DNA of 14,245 bases from CAYZQE01 sp964480635 (lineage in GTDB: Bacteria > Pseudomonadota > Gammaproteobacteria > GCA-001735895): contig CAYZQE010000063.1 in the NCBI GenBank assembly GCA_964480635.1, positions 1 to 14,245 of the forward strand, read 5' to 3'. Position 1 is the first letter of the stretch, and the number at the start of each line of letters is the position of its first letter. The position numbers and the translations under genes are program-made. The notes beneath the pieces are model-generated. The model ran no database searches. It had not been told where the DNA came from and saw only the letters and a program-made list of their open reading frames with translations. Positions 1 through 7,472 of the stretch are shown one piece after another.

Positions 1-83
1 TTGATTTATTCAGGCTTATTGCTTAACAACTAGTTCAGGTCATGCACTTATGATACGAATTCACCATATACTCTACCCATGTT

Positions 84-1151
84 TTAATTATTAGTTATAA
101 AGGGTTTAATGCGCTCTTGGGTAAGCGGATGCGTTGCAAGATATTGAGACACGCCATCGACCACTAATTTATTTTTATCTCGTTTAACAACACGTCCTGC
201 GTCATCATGTTGCTTTGATAAGCGCGTCATTATGCTTGCAAAGTGATTTAGCTGAATGCCATTTTGGGTTAAAAAGTTTAATGCAAATTGGTCTGCTTCA
301 ATTTCAAAGGCACGCGAATATGAAAGCTCTAGCAATAGAACAGGCATTGCTATCACCGCTGAGGATGCAAATGAAATATCACCCGTCATCAATACAACTA
401 GACTAGCCAGCAAAGAACTTTGTATGGCTCGACGTAACAAATGACGCCTGTCCAAATGACCTATTTCATGCCCTAAAATTGCTATTAATTCTTGATCATC
501 TTCTGCAAGCGCGACCATTTCATCGGTAAAAATAATATGCCCATCTGGTAAGGCAAAAGCATTCGCCCCAATTTCTCCACCACGGCGAAATACTATTTTA
601 ATATTTAAGTCTTTATAAATGTCAGCATAGCGATTAAATTTAGTGAGCAATTCAGCTTGGCGAGACGATGATAGTTTTGATTCGCTTAAATAACTTTGGT
701 CTAGCAGTGTTAATGAACCTTGACCTAAATATTGTGTAACGTCATTAGGTAGCATTTTAGCTGTCGTTTCCGCTATTGTTGGCACACCATATTGAATAAA
801 CCCCCAGCTAAATAACGCAACGAAAACCAAGGTTAAAAGAACATAAGACAATCGACTTTCTAAGTGATAGATCCAAGCTAAAGAATTGGGCGCTTTATTA
901 TTTTTTAACCATTGATCGATCGCCTCATTTTCTGCCGTCTCAAATAATGAGCCATCTGAAAAAGTAACACTTCTTATTGTGTTTGCAATGCGTGGCGAAA
1001 TTTCAATAGAATCGAGTGCAGCATTTTGATAAATTGCCTTAGCAGATGAGTCAACAGCCTTTATAGTGACCTTATTATCGACGGTTAAAAGTAACCATGC
1101 CTCGTATCGCTGAGATTTATTGGCCTCAAAATAATCACCTTTAATTTGCAT
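84..1151 (-). CDS. Membrane-anchored M48 family zinc metalloprotease
   Basis: A 355-residue M48 (HtpX/BepA/Oma1-like) peptidase. The zinc motif HEIGH is at residues 228-232, and the third ligand is most likely E283 in the downstream E-x-E-A-D stretch (283-287). Residues 1-95 form a soluble N-terminal domain of the kind seen on some M48 proteins. A transmembrane segment at about 101-123 follows, and a second hydrophobic stretch lies at about 244-275 between the zinc motifs. There is no cleavable signal peptide, so it should be an inner-membrane protease; which side the catalytic domain faces is not certain. The ATG is 2 bp past the stop of the DUF898 gene with no clear Shine-Dalgarno, which suggests translational coupling. 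Known family members degrade or survey misfolded membrane and envelope proteins, which fits its place behind a sigma-E operon. The substrate is unknown. Confidence 0.88.
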   Translation of the reverse strand: MQIKGDYFEANKSQRYEAWLLLTVDNKVTIKAVDSSAKAIYQNAALDSIEISPRIANTIRSVTFSDGSLFETAENEAIDQWLKNNKAPNSLAWIYHLESRLSYVLLTLVFVALFSWGFIQYGVPTIAETTAKMLPNDVTQYLGQGSLTLLDQSYLSESKLSSSRQAELLTKFNRYADIYKDLNIKIVFRRGGEIGANAFALPDGHIIFTDEMVALAEDDQELIAILGHEIGHLDRRHLLRRAIQSSLLASLVVLMTGDISFASSAVIAMPVLLLELSYSRAFEIEADQFALNFLTQNGIQLNHFASIMTRLSKQHDDAGRVVKRDKNKLVVDGVSQYLATHPLTQERIKPFITNN

Positions 1152-1153
1152 AG

Positions 1154-2482
1154 TTAAAGAATCGACACGTCCATATCAAATACTTCACCGACTTGTTCAC
1201 CTAATGCATTCACGTGTTGTAGCTCGGCATTGATAAAATTATCTAACGAACCATTCATGTTTAAAAATAGTTTTTCACAGCGATATTTGGCTATTCGAAC
1301 TTGCGCCCAAGGAATAAATAAACCCAATGTTAAGACAATGCCTAAAGTATTAGAAAAGTATAACCAAGCCATTTGAGGTAATTTAAGCTGCGAGATAAAC
1401 CCATGAGCTTGAATGGTTGTTGCGTTAAAAAATAAATTACCTAATGCTGTCGCTGAATAAGCAAAAATAAAGAGGTACACCAGCATTAAGATTGGAGCAA
1501 AAATAATGCCGAATTGTTGCTGTAATTCAACTGAATCACTCACGCCGATAACGTTTGCTAAAATAGCAAAAACGATGCCCAAACTTATAATAAGCAAAAA
1601 TATGTTGAGGAAAATTTTATAATAATCTTTTGCCACAGCACTAAATTTGAATGATTTGGTGCCAAATGAACTATGGTTTACAAAAAATTGGCTTTGGCGA
1701 TACCAAATATAAGGCAGAATTAAACCAAGAGTCAATGGGACTAATATTGGCAAGAGCAAAAACACAATGGCGGCATCTTTTGCTTTCGCATCAAAATTAA
1801 AACGAACATTCCTAAATACACTGTTACGAGCGTTAAACTGCAACGAACGCACAATAATCCATGGAAAAAACGTCATTAAGATAATGAAAATAACGAATCC
1901 AATTAGCGGATTAAATTGGTTAACTAACGAGTAAATCACTAAAAAACCCAAAGCAATTAAACGACCTTTCAAAATTTCGATTGGCTTTGCTGTATAACGA
2001 AAACTCGTACCCTCTAAAAATGTGTTGCCATAAAAATACTGCTTATTTCTAACTTTTGCCCATGCTGAATAAATCCCTAAGGTTATAATAGTTAAAAATA
2101 TATTCACGATCCATATCTTAAAATACTCGAAACCCTTACCTTTAAACTCTATTGGTGAAACAGTAACGGTAGCAGAAAGTGATGTTGATTGAGAATATGA
2201 ATGAGGTTGAATTTCAGTTGGATCTGTATCAAGGGATTCATGTTGTTGGGTAGAACAAGGTCGTAAAGCAACCTCTAAACCCACATCTATGAAAGCTCGT
2301 AAATATTGTTGCGCTGTTACTTCAATTAAACCAGATGACAAAATAAAATGAGTCTTTCTGATGATTCTTATTGCAGCGATATCTTCAATTTTTAATAAAG
2401 TCACTAAACCGTTAAGAGCTTCTTCTTCTGATACGCCTCGCTTTAACCCTATATAGTAAATTTCGAATTTTTGCTCAGCCAC
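1154..2482 (-). CDS. yjgN: YjgN/DUF898 family multi-spanning membrane protein
   Basis: A 442-residue polytopic membrane protein of the DUF898 (YjgN) family, function unknown. Residues 1-75 are a small soluble module; I infer it matches an alpha/beta module found in front of other uncharacterised membrane proteins. A polar linker (76-110) follows, then the DUF898 region with several transmembrane helices (about 120-140, 172-210, 236-260, 290-312, 325-350, 372-392). A motif of the form TLG-x4-W-x2-V/R-R-x3-F/Y occurs three times, at about 134, 251 and 385, so the domain looks internally repeated. It starts with GTG at 2482: GGAG at 2489-2492 sits 6 bp upstream, and the nearby ATG is out of frame. 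It lies 2 bp before the M48 protease, and the two probably work together. Confidence 0.88.
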   Translation of the reverse strand: MAEQKFEIYYIGLKRGVSEEEALNGLVTLLKIEDIAAIRIIRKTHFILSSGLIEVTAQQYLRAFIDVGLEVALRPCSTQQHESLDTDPTEIQPHSYSQSTSLSATVTVSPIEFKGKGFEYFKIWIVNIFLTIITLGIYSAWAKVRNKQYFYGNTFLEGTSFRYTAKPIEILKGRLIALGFLVIYSLVNQFNPLIGFVIFIILMTFFPWIIVRSLQFNARNSVFRNVRFNFDAKAKDAAIVFLLLPILVPLTLGLILPYIWYRQSQFFVNHSSFGTKSFKFSAVAKDYYKIFLNIFLLIISLGIVFAILANVIGVSDSVELQQQFGIIFAPILMLVYLFIFAYSATALGNLFFNATTIQAHGFISQLKLPQMAWLYFSNTLGIVLTLGLFIPWAQVRIAKYRCEKLFLNMNGSLDNFINAELQHVNALGEQVGEVFDMDVSIL

Positions 2483-2488
2483 TCATAT

Positions 2489-2492
2489 CTCC
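2489..2492 (-). promoter_or_regulatory. Shine-Dalgarno GGAG fixing the GTG start of the DUF898 gene
   Basis: GGAG read on the minus strand, with a 6-base spacer to the GTG at 2482-2480. An ATG overlapping this region is out of frame and stops after three codons, so the GTG is the supported start. Confidence 0.65.
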
Positions 2493-2542
2493 GCTTTAAT
2501 CGTCTTGGTCATCTATTTTGAATTCAATAAAACTTTGTCACA

Positions 2543-2776
2543 TTAAAAGCAATATTTTTCTATCATCTCTTGATCAAAAAAATGATGGCAAATCTCTTCT
2601 TCATCAATGCAAAGAACGGGGACTTTAACGTTGTATTTTATTTTTAACAACTCTTCTCTTTCAATATCAACCTCATTTAAGCTAAAACCGTGTTGCTGAA
2701 CAAAGGGATAGAGTTCACGGCGCATATCATCACAAAGATGACAGCCCTCCCTAAAATACAGAGTAAGCTCTTTCAT
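2543..2776 (-). CDS. Glutaredoxin-family (DUF836-type) small thiol-redox protein
   Basis: A 77-residue thioredoxin-fold protein that is almost only the core fold. The CHLC motif (C12, C15) follows the first beta strand, and the expected cis-proline is P53 in KVPVL. No signal peptide is present, so it is cytoplasmic. It keeps both active-site cysteines, unlike monothiol glutaredoxins, and has two extra cysteines near the C terminus (C63, C76). In several gammaproteobacteria a similar small glutaredoxin lies just after the MucD protease gene, so the position is conserved. It is 64 bp after mucD and 60 bp before the DUF898 gene, same strand. No strong Shine-Dalgarno is visible before the ATG. 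Substrate unknown; a link to the RseC redox protein upstream is speculation. Confidence 0.85.
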   Translation of the reverse strand: MKELTLYFREGCHLCDDMRRELYPFVQQHGFSLNEVDIEREELLKIKYNVKVPVLCIDEEEICHHFFDQEMIEKYCF

Positions 2777-2840
2777 GACGGCGCATTAAGATAAATAGAT
2801 TAGAGTTAAATTCAAAAAAGCAATCTGAGGCAAGCTCAAG

Positions 2841-4244
2841 CTATGGCCTAATTGCTAAAAATACTGGGCCAGTTGAACGCTGCACAAGCATGGCAACAGC
2901 CTTTCCTTCTATTAATTTGCCTATAACCGACTTTATATCATCCAATGTGTTTATTGCATGATTATCTAACATTGTAATGACATCTCCTTTACGAACGCCT
3001 GCTTCTAAGGCAGATTCGCCAGTCACGTTCTTGACTAAAACGCCTTCATCTAAATTCAATAATTTTTTTGTCGCGCTATCTAATTCATTAAATGTCATGC
3101 CTAGTGCTTCGGATACTTTAGAGTCCGTTTTAGTCTCTTCAGATAACCCAGCTTGGTTTATTTCAGTTGGCAATTGATCAATAACAAGTTTGATATCTTT
3201 TTTCTTTTTATGACGGATCACCGTCAATGTGGATTCTTTTCCAATTAAAGCCCTTCCAACTAAGGGAGGCAAGCCACTTGAACGAGCAATGCGAGAGCCA
3301 TTAAATGCGACAATCACATCACCGACTTGTAAGTCAGACTTTTCTGCTGGGCTTCCTTTTATAATCTGAGCAACTAGAGCACCATGAGGCATATTCATAC
3401 CAAATGATTCGGCTAATTCTGACGACACTTCTTGAATCAACACGCCTAACCAACCACGAGAAACACTGCCTTTATTTCTAATTTGGTTCATTACATCAAT
3501 GGCCATTTCAATGGGAATAGCGAATGATAAGCCCATAAAACCACCCGTTCGGCTGTAAATTTGTGAGTTAATGCCAATCACTTCGCCTTTTAAATTAAAT
3601 AACGGCCCACCTGAATTGCCAGGGTTTATCGCCACATCAGTTTGAATAAAGGGAACATAGTTTTCATTAGGTAAGCTTCGCCCTTTAGCGCTAACAATAC
3701 CTGCCGTTACGGTTTGGTCAAAACCAAAAGGTGACCCTATTGCAAGCACCCATTCTCCAACTTTTAATTTATTTGAATCACCTAGCTTTAAAGTCGGTAG
3801 GTTTTTAGCATCAATTTTTAACAATGCCACATCACTGCTTTTATCAGATCCTATTATCTTGGCATAATACTCTTCCCTCGATGACAACCTCACCTTAACC
3901 TCATCGGCGCCCGCTATAACATGATGGTTAGTTAAGATATAACCATCTTCAGAAATAATAAACCCTGAACCCAATGATGCGGCTTTTTTATCTTTAAACC
4001 GATCAAGACCTTCGTCTCCTAAAAACTTTTCTAAAAACTTCTCTAAGGGCGAACCTTTTTCTAATTCAGGGATTCGTATATTTTTCTTTATTTCATTTAA
4101 TGATGACTTTTTAACCGTGCTGATATTCACAATTGAAGCCTTAGACCTTTCAACAATTTGAGTGAAATCGGGTAAGTTAGCCTGCGCTGTTACTTGAATA
4201 AATACACATAATAAACCAAAACTGGCTATGGCGATTTTTTTCAT
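2841..4244 (-). CDS. mucD: Do/DegQ-type periplasmic serine endoprotease (MucD)
   Basis: A 467-residue HtrA-family protease and chaperone of the periplasm. Signal peptide at residues 1-22 (KK, hydrophobic core, AQA cleavage region). Trypsin-like domain at about 30-250 with catalytic triad H108 (TNHHV), D138 (SSDVA) and S211 (GNSGG). PDZ1 lies at about 255-350 and PDZ2 at about 375-465, the usual DegP/DegQ layout. It lies 15 bp after rseC, with GGAAG ending 7 bases before the ATG. In Pseudomonas the gene in this position is mucD, which degrades misfolded envelope proteins and damps AlgU/sigma-E activity by removing the inducing signal; the same role is inferred here. It could equally be labelled degQ or degP, and the symbol rests on context. 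Confidence 0.95.
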   Translation of the reverse strand: MKKIAIASFGLLCVFIQVTAQANLPDFTQIVERSKASIVNISTVKKSSLNEIKKNIRIPELEKGSPLEKFLEKFLGDEGLDRFKDKKAASLGSGFIISEDGYILTNHHVIAGADEVKVRLSSREEYYAKIIGSDKSSDVALLKIDAKNLPTLKLGDSNKLKVGEWVLAIGSPFGFDQTVTAGIVSAKGRSLPNENYVPFIQTDVAINPGNSGGPLFNLKGEVIGINSQIYSRTGGFMGLSFAIPIEMAIDVMNQIRNKGSVSRGWLGVLIQEVSSELAESFGMNMPHGALVAQIIKGSPAEKSDLQVGDVIVAFNGSRIARSSGLPPLVGRALIGKESTLTVIRHKKKKDIKLVIDQLPTEINQAGLSEETKTDSKVSEALGMTFNELDSATKKLLNLDEGVLVKNVTGESALEAGVRKGDVITMLDNHAINTLDDIKSVIGKLIEGKAVAMLVQRSTGPVFLAIRP

Positions 4245-4259
4245 TAAATATCTTCCGGT

Positions 4260-4700
4260 TTAAACTTTTTTGATAAATTGAGGCGACAGTCGCTTAGGGT
4301 TTTTTTGCGCATTTTTATTGGCTAGCTTAAAGCCAAACCAAAGACCTACAGCAGCAAAAACCACTACAAAACCATCTGATAACATAAATAACTGTTCAGC
4401 GATTAATGCAAAACAAAACAGCGATATAAGAGGTAATAAATAAATTAACAAAGATGCCTTAAGATAATTTATATCTTCTAGGCCTATCATAACGACATCC
4501 CCTTCTTTCAAAACGTCTTTAAAGGGGTATGAGGACAAATCTAAAGTAAATTGTGAAGGTCTATTACCGAATAATTGACTGAGTGAACTGGTACCGCAAC
4601 TGGATTGAGCGTCACAGCCATTACAAGATGACTGACGCTTGATTTCTACCAGCGCATGCTGATCTGATAACGAGATAATATAGGCTTGTTCTTCTATCAT
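4260..4700 (-). CDS. rseC: RseC/MucC-type positive regulator of sigma-E
   Basis: A 146-residue inner-membrane protein with the RseC layout. An N-terminal cytoplasmic part carries a cysteine cluster C26-x2-C29-x5-C35. Two transmembrane helices at about 82-104 and 110-128 follow, then a basic C-terminal tail. RseC relatives modulate sigma-E and also act in electron supply to the SoxR-reducing (Rsx) system, probably through a metal or Fe-S site held by such cysteines. The start codon overlaps the rseB stop by 4 bases (ATGA type), so the two are translationally coupled. The cysteines and the small glutaredoxin two genes on hint at a redox input to the operon, but that is inference. Confidence 0.9.
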   Translation of the reverse strand: MIEEQAYIISLSDQHALVEIKRQSSCNGCDAQSSCGTSSLSQLFGNRPSQFTLDLSSYPFKDVLKEGDVVMIGLEDINYLKASLLIYLLPLISLFCFALIAEQLFMLSDGFVVVFAAVGLWFGFKLANKNAQKNPKRLSPQFIKKV

Positions 4701-5665
4701 TCGTAATAGATTGAAGAAACCAGCTGTTTGACTGTTTTATGTGGCACTTCACCCACAGCGGTCACAGAAAAACCATTGATAATAACGCCAAAAGCATTAA
4801 TAGCACCCATTGATGAACTGCCCATTAGACTGTCTTCAGTTTGCTTTTCAATAAACAATGACAACGACGCTAAACCATCGGTAAAAACCATGTGATGGAT
4901 AAAGTCGTTACTACCTTGAACAGGTCTCTTATACGCCGAATCTTGCCAAAACCCTACCGGTAATTTTTCCATCTTCCAAGCAGTGTCAGGCATCATTCGA
5001 GTATCTTGAGATGCTGTATGCGAACTAACCAAGCTATAACCAATTGTTGGCTTTGGAATTAAGCTCATTGCTGCGAGTTCTGGATTTTTAATCGTTTCGA
5101 TATGGGTGAACATAACTTGCTCTAAAATTTCACCCTCATTATTGATCAATGCAGACTTCAACAAATAGCCTTCTTTTTCATCGACCCAAATCTGCATACC
5201 ATAACGCATACTATCTTTAGGTTTAATTGATACGATCGTACCTATACGATTAGCAATTCTATCCATGCCAACAATTTTAAATTCATAAAATTTTGCCAAC
5301 CGAGTAACATCATCTGGAATCCATAAAGGAGAAAAAGAGACTTTACGTGATTTATCTCGTATCACCTTTCTACTACCTGGCCAAACGCACGTTAAATTTT
5401 CATCATCACGAAATACTTCTCGTGCTTCACCATTTAACGAAAACAAACGCTCTTTCAAACCGTCTTTCGTTTGCACATGTTGAATTGACATGCTTTCAAT
5501 TTGTGTACCATGTAAATAAACAAAATCACCGCTATAACTATTTTTAAGCATTGCATCAGACATTTTCTGAATCTGCTCAATCGCTTCTATCGCCTGGTTT
5601 GAATAAACCACAGAAGAAAAAGCTAATAGCGTAAAAAAACATGCCTGAGAAAAACGTTTTATCAT
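4697..5665 (-). CDS. rseB: RseB/MucB periplasmic regulator of sigma-E
   Basis: A 322-residue exported protein with a signal peptide at residues 1-22 (MIKR start, hydrophobic core, VYS before the cut). Length and composition match RseB/MucB: an N-terminal LolA-like half (about 25-215) and a smaller C-terminal half (about 230-320). In the known system RseB binds the periplasmic domain of RseA and shields it from DegS cleavage until mislocalised lipids or LPS release it. The gene lies 24 bp after rseA and overlaps rseC by 4 bp. No strong Shine-Dalgarno is seen, so coupling to rseA translation is likely. The annotation rests on both sequence and operon position. Confidence 0.93.
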   Translation of the reverse strand: MIKRFSQACFFTLLAFSSVVYSNQAIEAIEQIQKMSDAMLKNSYSGDFVYLHGTQIESMSIQHVQTKDGLKERLFSLNGEAREVFRDDENLTCVWPGSRKVIRDKSRKVSFSPLWIPDDVTRLAKFYEFKIVGMDRIANRIGTIVSIKPKDSMRYGMQIWVDEKEGYLLKSALINNEGEILEQVMFTHIETIKNPELAAMSLIPKPTIGYSLVSSHTASQDTRMMPDTAWKMEKLPVGFWQDSAYKRPVQGSNDFIHHMVFTDGLASLSLFIEKQTEDSLMGSSSMGAINAFGVIINGFSVTAVGEVPHKTVKQLVSSIYYE

Positions 5666-5689
5666 AATGCTAAATATTGAATTAAAGAT

Positions 5690-6355
5690 TTAATGACTAA
5701 CATCAAAACCAGCAACACGCGCTTGAGGGATTATACCCTTCATTGATGATGAGTATTCAGTGTGTGTCACCAAATAAGCGTTGAGTTTAGCCTGAGACAC
5801 GGCCTGACTTTGCTGCGAACTCCAATGTGATCTATTTTGAATTGGGCTTAATAACATGGGCGTTGACACATTAACGGTATTCGATAACACGGGTAATTGA
5901 GCCAATTGACTCACTTGATCACTGACATCAACCTGAGGCACCGATAAAGCAATTTCATTGGCTTGTTGCGTAAAAACGCCAGTACGGGAATCGACACTCA
6001 TTAAGCTTTGCAGGCTAATGACCGCAACCCAAGCAACAGAAGCAGCAACGGCTAGCCCTGTGACCGGTTTAAACCAACGTGAAAAAATACTGACTGATTC
6101 GACTTGCTCGATGATTGTCTCTGTCGGTTTCGATAAAGGTTCTAGTTGTGCAATTTTCGCACTAATTTGAGAAGCAAAATCTAAATTGATCGATACACCG
6201 GCTTCTTGACGCATGATATCGCCTACTAAAAGATATCGCTGCATGCGATAGCATAAATTAACATCGGATGATGTTTCATTCATTTGCTCATTTGATTCAC
6301 TTTCCGTTAACTCTGAATCTAAAAAAGCAGAAAACGTTTCATTTTTATTTGTCAT
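5690..6355 (-). CDS. rseA: RseA/MucA anti-sigma-E factor
   Basis: A 221-residue single-pass membrane anti-sigma factor. Residues 1-72 are the cytoplasmic sigma-binding domain, opening with the typical ETFSAFLDSEL stretch. The transmembrane helix is at about 97-116 and the periplasmic domain at 117-221. The C-terminal region (about 190-217, LNAYLVTHTEY then ARVAGF) matches the conserved MucA tail. In the family, stress leads to DegS cutting the periplasmic part and RseP cutting within the membrane, releasing RpoE. The gene lies 182 bp after rpoE, longer than the usual short gap, with no terminator I can see in between. Confidence 0.93.
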   Translation of the reverse strand: MTNKNETFSAFLDSELTESESNEQMNETSSDVNLCYRMQRYLLVGDIMRQEAGVSINLDFASQISAKIAQLEPLSKPTETIIEQVESVSIFSRWFKPVTGLAVAASVAWVAVISLQSLMSVDSRTGVFTQQANEIALSVPQVDVSDQVSQLAQLPVLSNTVNVSTPMLLSPIQNRSHWSSQQSQAVSQAKLNAYLVTHTEYSSSMKGIIPQARVAGFDVSH

Positions 6356-6537
6356 AACTTCATACCTACTCTCAAGCTAATATGCTTAAACCTATACAAT
6401 TTTAATCCTACTCTTAGAACTCAATAATTCTGCCCTTTTCAGGCCAATTCCAACAGTAGTCTTACATTATTACTCTACGACGTTATTCTTAAGGAGACAC
6501 TGAATAAACATCTTTAATCTTTTACTTAAAGCCTTAG

Positions 6538-7113
6538 TCACTCAATCAACGGTCTTAGTTCCGCATCAATTGCTTCTCTTGCCCGAAAAATTCGCGATCT
6601 CACTGTTCCTATAGGGCAATCCATGATTCGAGCGATCTCTTCATAGCTCATACCTTGCATTTCGCGTAGACGAATTGCCGTTTTTAAATCTTCTGGTAAC
6701 GCGTCAATACTGGCGAAAACTGTTTTTTCAATTTCTTTAGTAAGCATGATGTGTTCGGGTGTTTCACGGTCTTTTAAGCGCGATTCACCATCATAAAACT
6801 CTGCATCTTGTGCATCTATACCTTGCGCAGGCACCTTTCTGCTTTTTGAAGCCAAATAATTTTTTGCCGAATTGGCTGCAATTCGGTAAAGCCACGTATA
6901 AAACTGACTGTCGCCACGAAAATTATGCAACCCTTTATAAGCTTTCATAAATGCTTCTTGTGCAATATCCTGACATTCAGAATAATCTGACACAAAACGT
7001 GTAATTAAATTAATCACACGCTGTTGATATTTAATGACAAGCACATCAAACGCTTTGCTATCACCATTTTGGACGCGTTTAACTAGTTCAGCATCCGTCT
7101 CATTGCTATTCAT
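6538..7113 (-). CDS. rpoE: RNA polymerase sigma-E factor (RpoE/AlgU, ECF family)
   Basis: A 191-residue extracytoplasmic-function sigma factor of normal RpoE length. Region 2 (about 25-92) contains the core-binding and -10-reading helices, with the DIAQEAFMKAYK and FYTWLYRIAANSAKNY motifs. An acidic linker (about 95-120) follows, then region 4 (about 133-182) with the helix-turn-helix YEEIARIMDCPIGTVRSRIFRAR that reads the -35 element. It heads the operon with its anti-sigma genes downstream. AAAGG lies about 7 bases before the ATG. The matching sigma-E promoter 76 bp upstream points to positive autoregulation. It directs transcription of envelope-repair genes. Confidence 0.96.
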   Translation of the reverse strand: MNSNETDAELVKRVQNGDSKAFDVLVIKYQQRVINLITRFVSDYSECQDIAQEAFMKAYKGLHNFRGDSQFYTWLYRIAANSAKNYLASKSRKVPAQGIDAQDAEFYDGESRLKDRETPEHIMLTKEIEKTVFASIDALPEDLKTAIRLREMQGMSYEEIARIMDCPIGTVRSRIFRAREAIDAELRPLIE

Positions 7114-7188
7114 TTAATACCTTTATATTTGCCCTTTTAAATGCATTTTAAACACTTAAATCAAAATTTCCCACAATTCTGAGCAGCT

Positions 7189-7215
7189 TATGACTCAGGG
7201 GGATTGTAAAAGTTC
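7189..7215 (-). promoter_or_regulatory. Predicted sigma-E promoter of rpoE operon
   Basis: Read on the minus strand: -35 GAACTT at 7215-7210, a 15-base spacer, then -10 GTCATA at 7194-7189. The known enterobacterial sigma-E consensus is GGAACTT, about 15 bases, GTCTAA, so this differs mainly at one or two -10 positions. Transcription should begin near 7182, giving a leader of about 70 bases before rpoE. A second -35-like GAACCTT lies 13 bases further upstream. It is the only GAACTT in the window with a fitting -10. Confidence 0.7.
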
Positions 7216-7258
7216 TGCTCAAAGGTTCTAATTACCGCTCATAAATTAGAATTACTTA

Positions 7259-7264
7259 TATAAT
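7259..7264 (+). promoter_or_regulatory. Predicted sigma-70 -10 element facing nadB
   Basis: A perfect TATAAT with AT-rich flanks. No good -35 lies 16-18 bases upstream (CGCTCA at 17), so it would be weak or need an activator. Transcription would begin near 7271, divergent from rpoE. It is the best promoter candidate for nadB or for a short leader RNA ending at the terminator at 7343-7383. Confidence 0.45.
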
Positions 7265-7342
7265 AGATGAGTAAACCGAAAAAAACACTGATAGAACCTA
7301 TTTAAGGTGACACTGATCAAGTCCAACAATTTTGAACTTGCT

Positions 7343-7383
7343 AAAACTGCCAATATTTTCACCGAAAATAGCGGCAGTTTTTT
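7343..7383 (+). terminator. Strong rho-independent terminator upstream of nadB
   Basis: A 9-bp perfect stem AAAACTGCC (7343-7351) with GGCAGTTTT (7373-7381) is followed, across a 2x2 internal loop, by a further 7-bp perfect stem TATTTTC (7354-7360) with GAAAATA (7364-7370) and a 3-base loop. A run of six T (7378-7383) overlaps the 3' arm. No plus-strand gene ends just upstream. It therefore either ends a short RNA starting near 7271 or attenuates nadB. Confidence 0.75.
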
Positions 7384-7392
7384 CTATGGCTA

Positions 7393-7436
7393 TTGCTCCT
7401 GCATAGCCAATATACAGTCCATCCATGGACATATGC
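7393..7436 (+). repeat. 44-bp intergenic repeat element, copy 1 (hairpin core)
   Basis: Begins TTGCTCCTGCAT, carries a 14-base inverted repeat GTCCAT-CC-ATGGAC at 7417-7430 and ends TATGC. It aligns without gaps to 13919-13962: the first 12 and last 5 bases are identical, while the outer arms of the inverted repeat differ in a way that keeps pairing. It sits between the terminator and the nadB ribosome binding site, so it would be in the nadB leader if transcription passes the terminator. Confidence 0.7.
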
Positions 7437-7472
7437 GCCCAAATCTTATTAACTTAATCAGAGGCTCCTTAA

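Noticed and set aside
414..419. GAACTT on the plus strand inside the M48 gene, and another on the minus strand near 13461, as extra sigma-E -35 sites
   Set aside because: Both are inside coding regions and neither has a matching -10 at 15-16 bases.
7121..7144. A seven-codon ORF in the rpoE leader (minus strand), a possible leader peptide
   Set aside because: Too short and with no good ribosome binding site; could easily be chance in AT-rich DNA.
6489..7316. A 15-base near-identical direct repeat, TTAAGGAGACACTGA and TTAAGGTGACACTGA, on either side of rpoE
   Set aside because: With one mismatch allowed, matches of this length are expected by chance in a window this size, and there is no further similarity around them.
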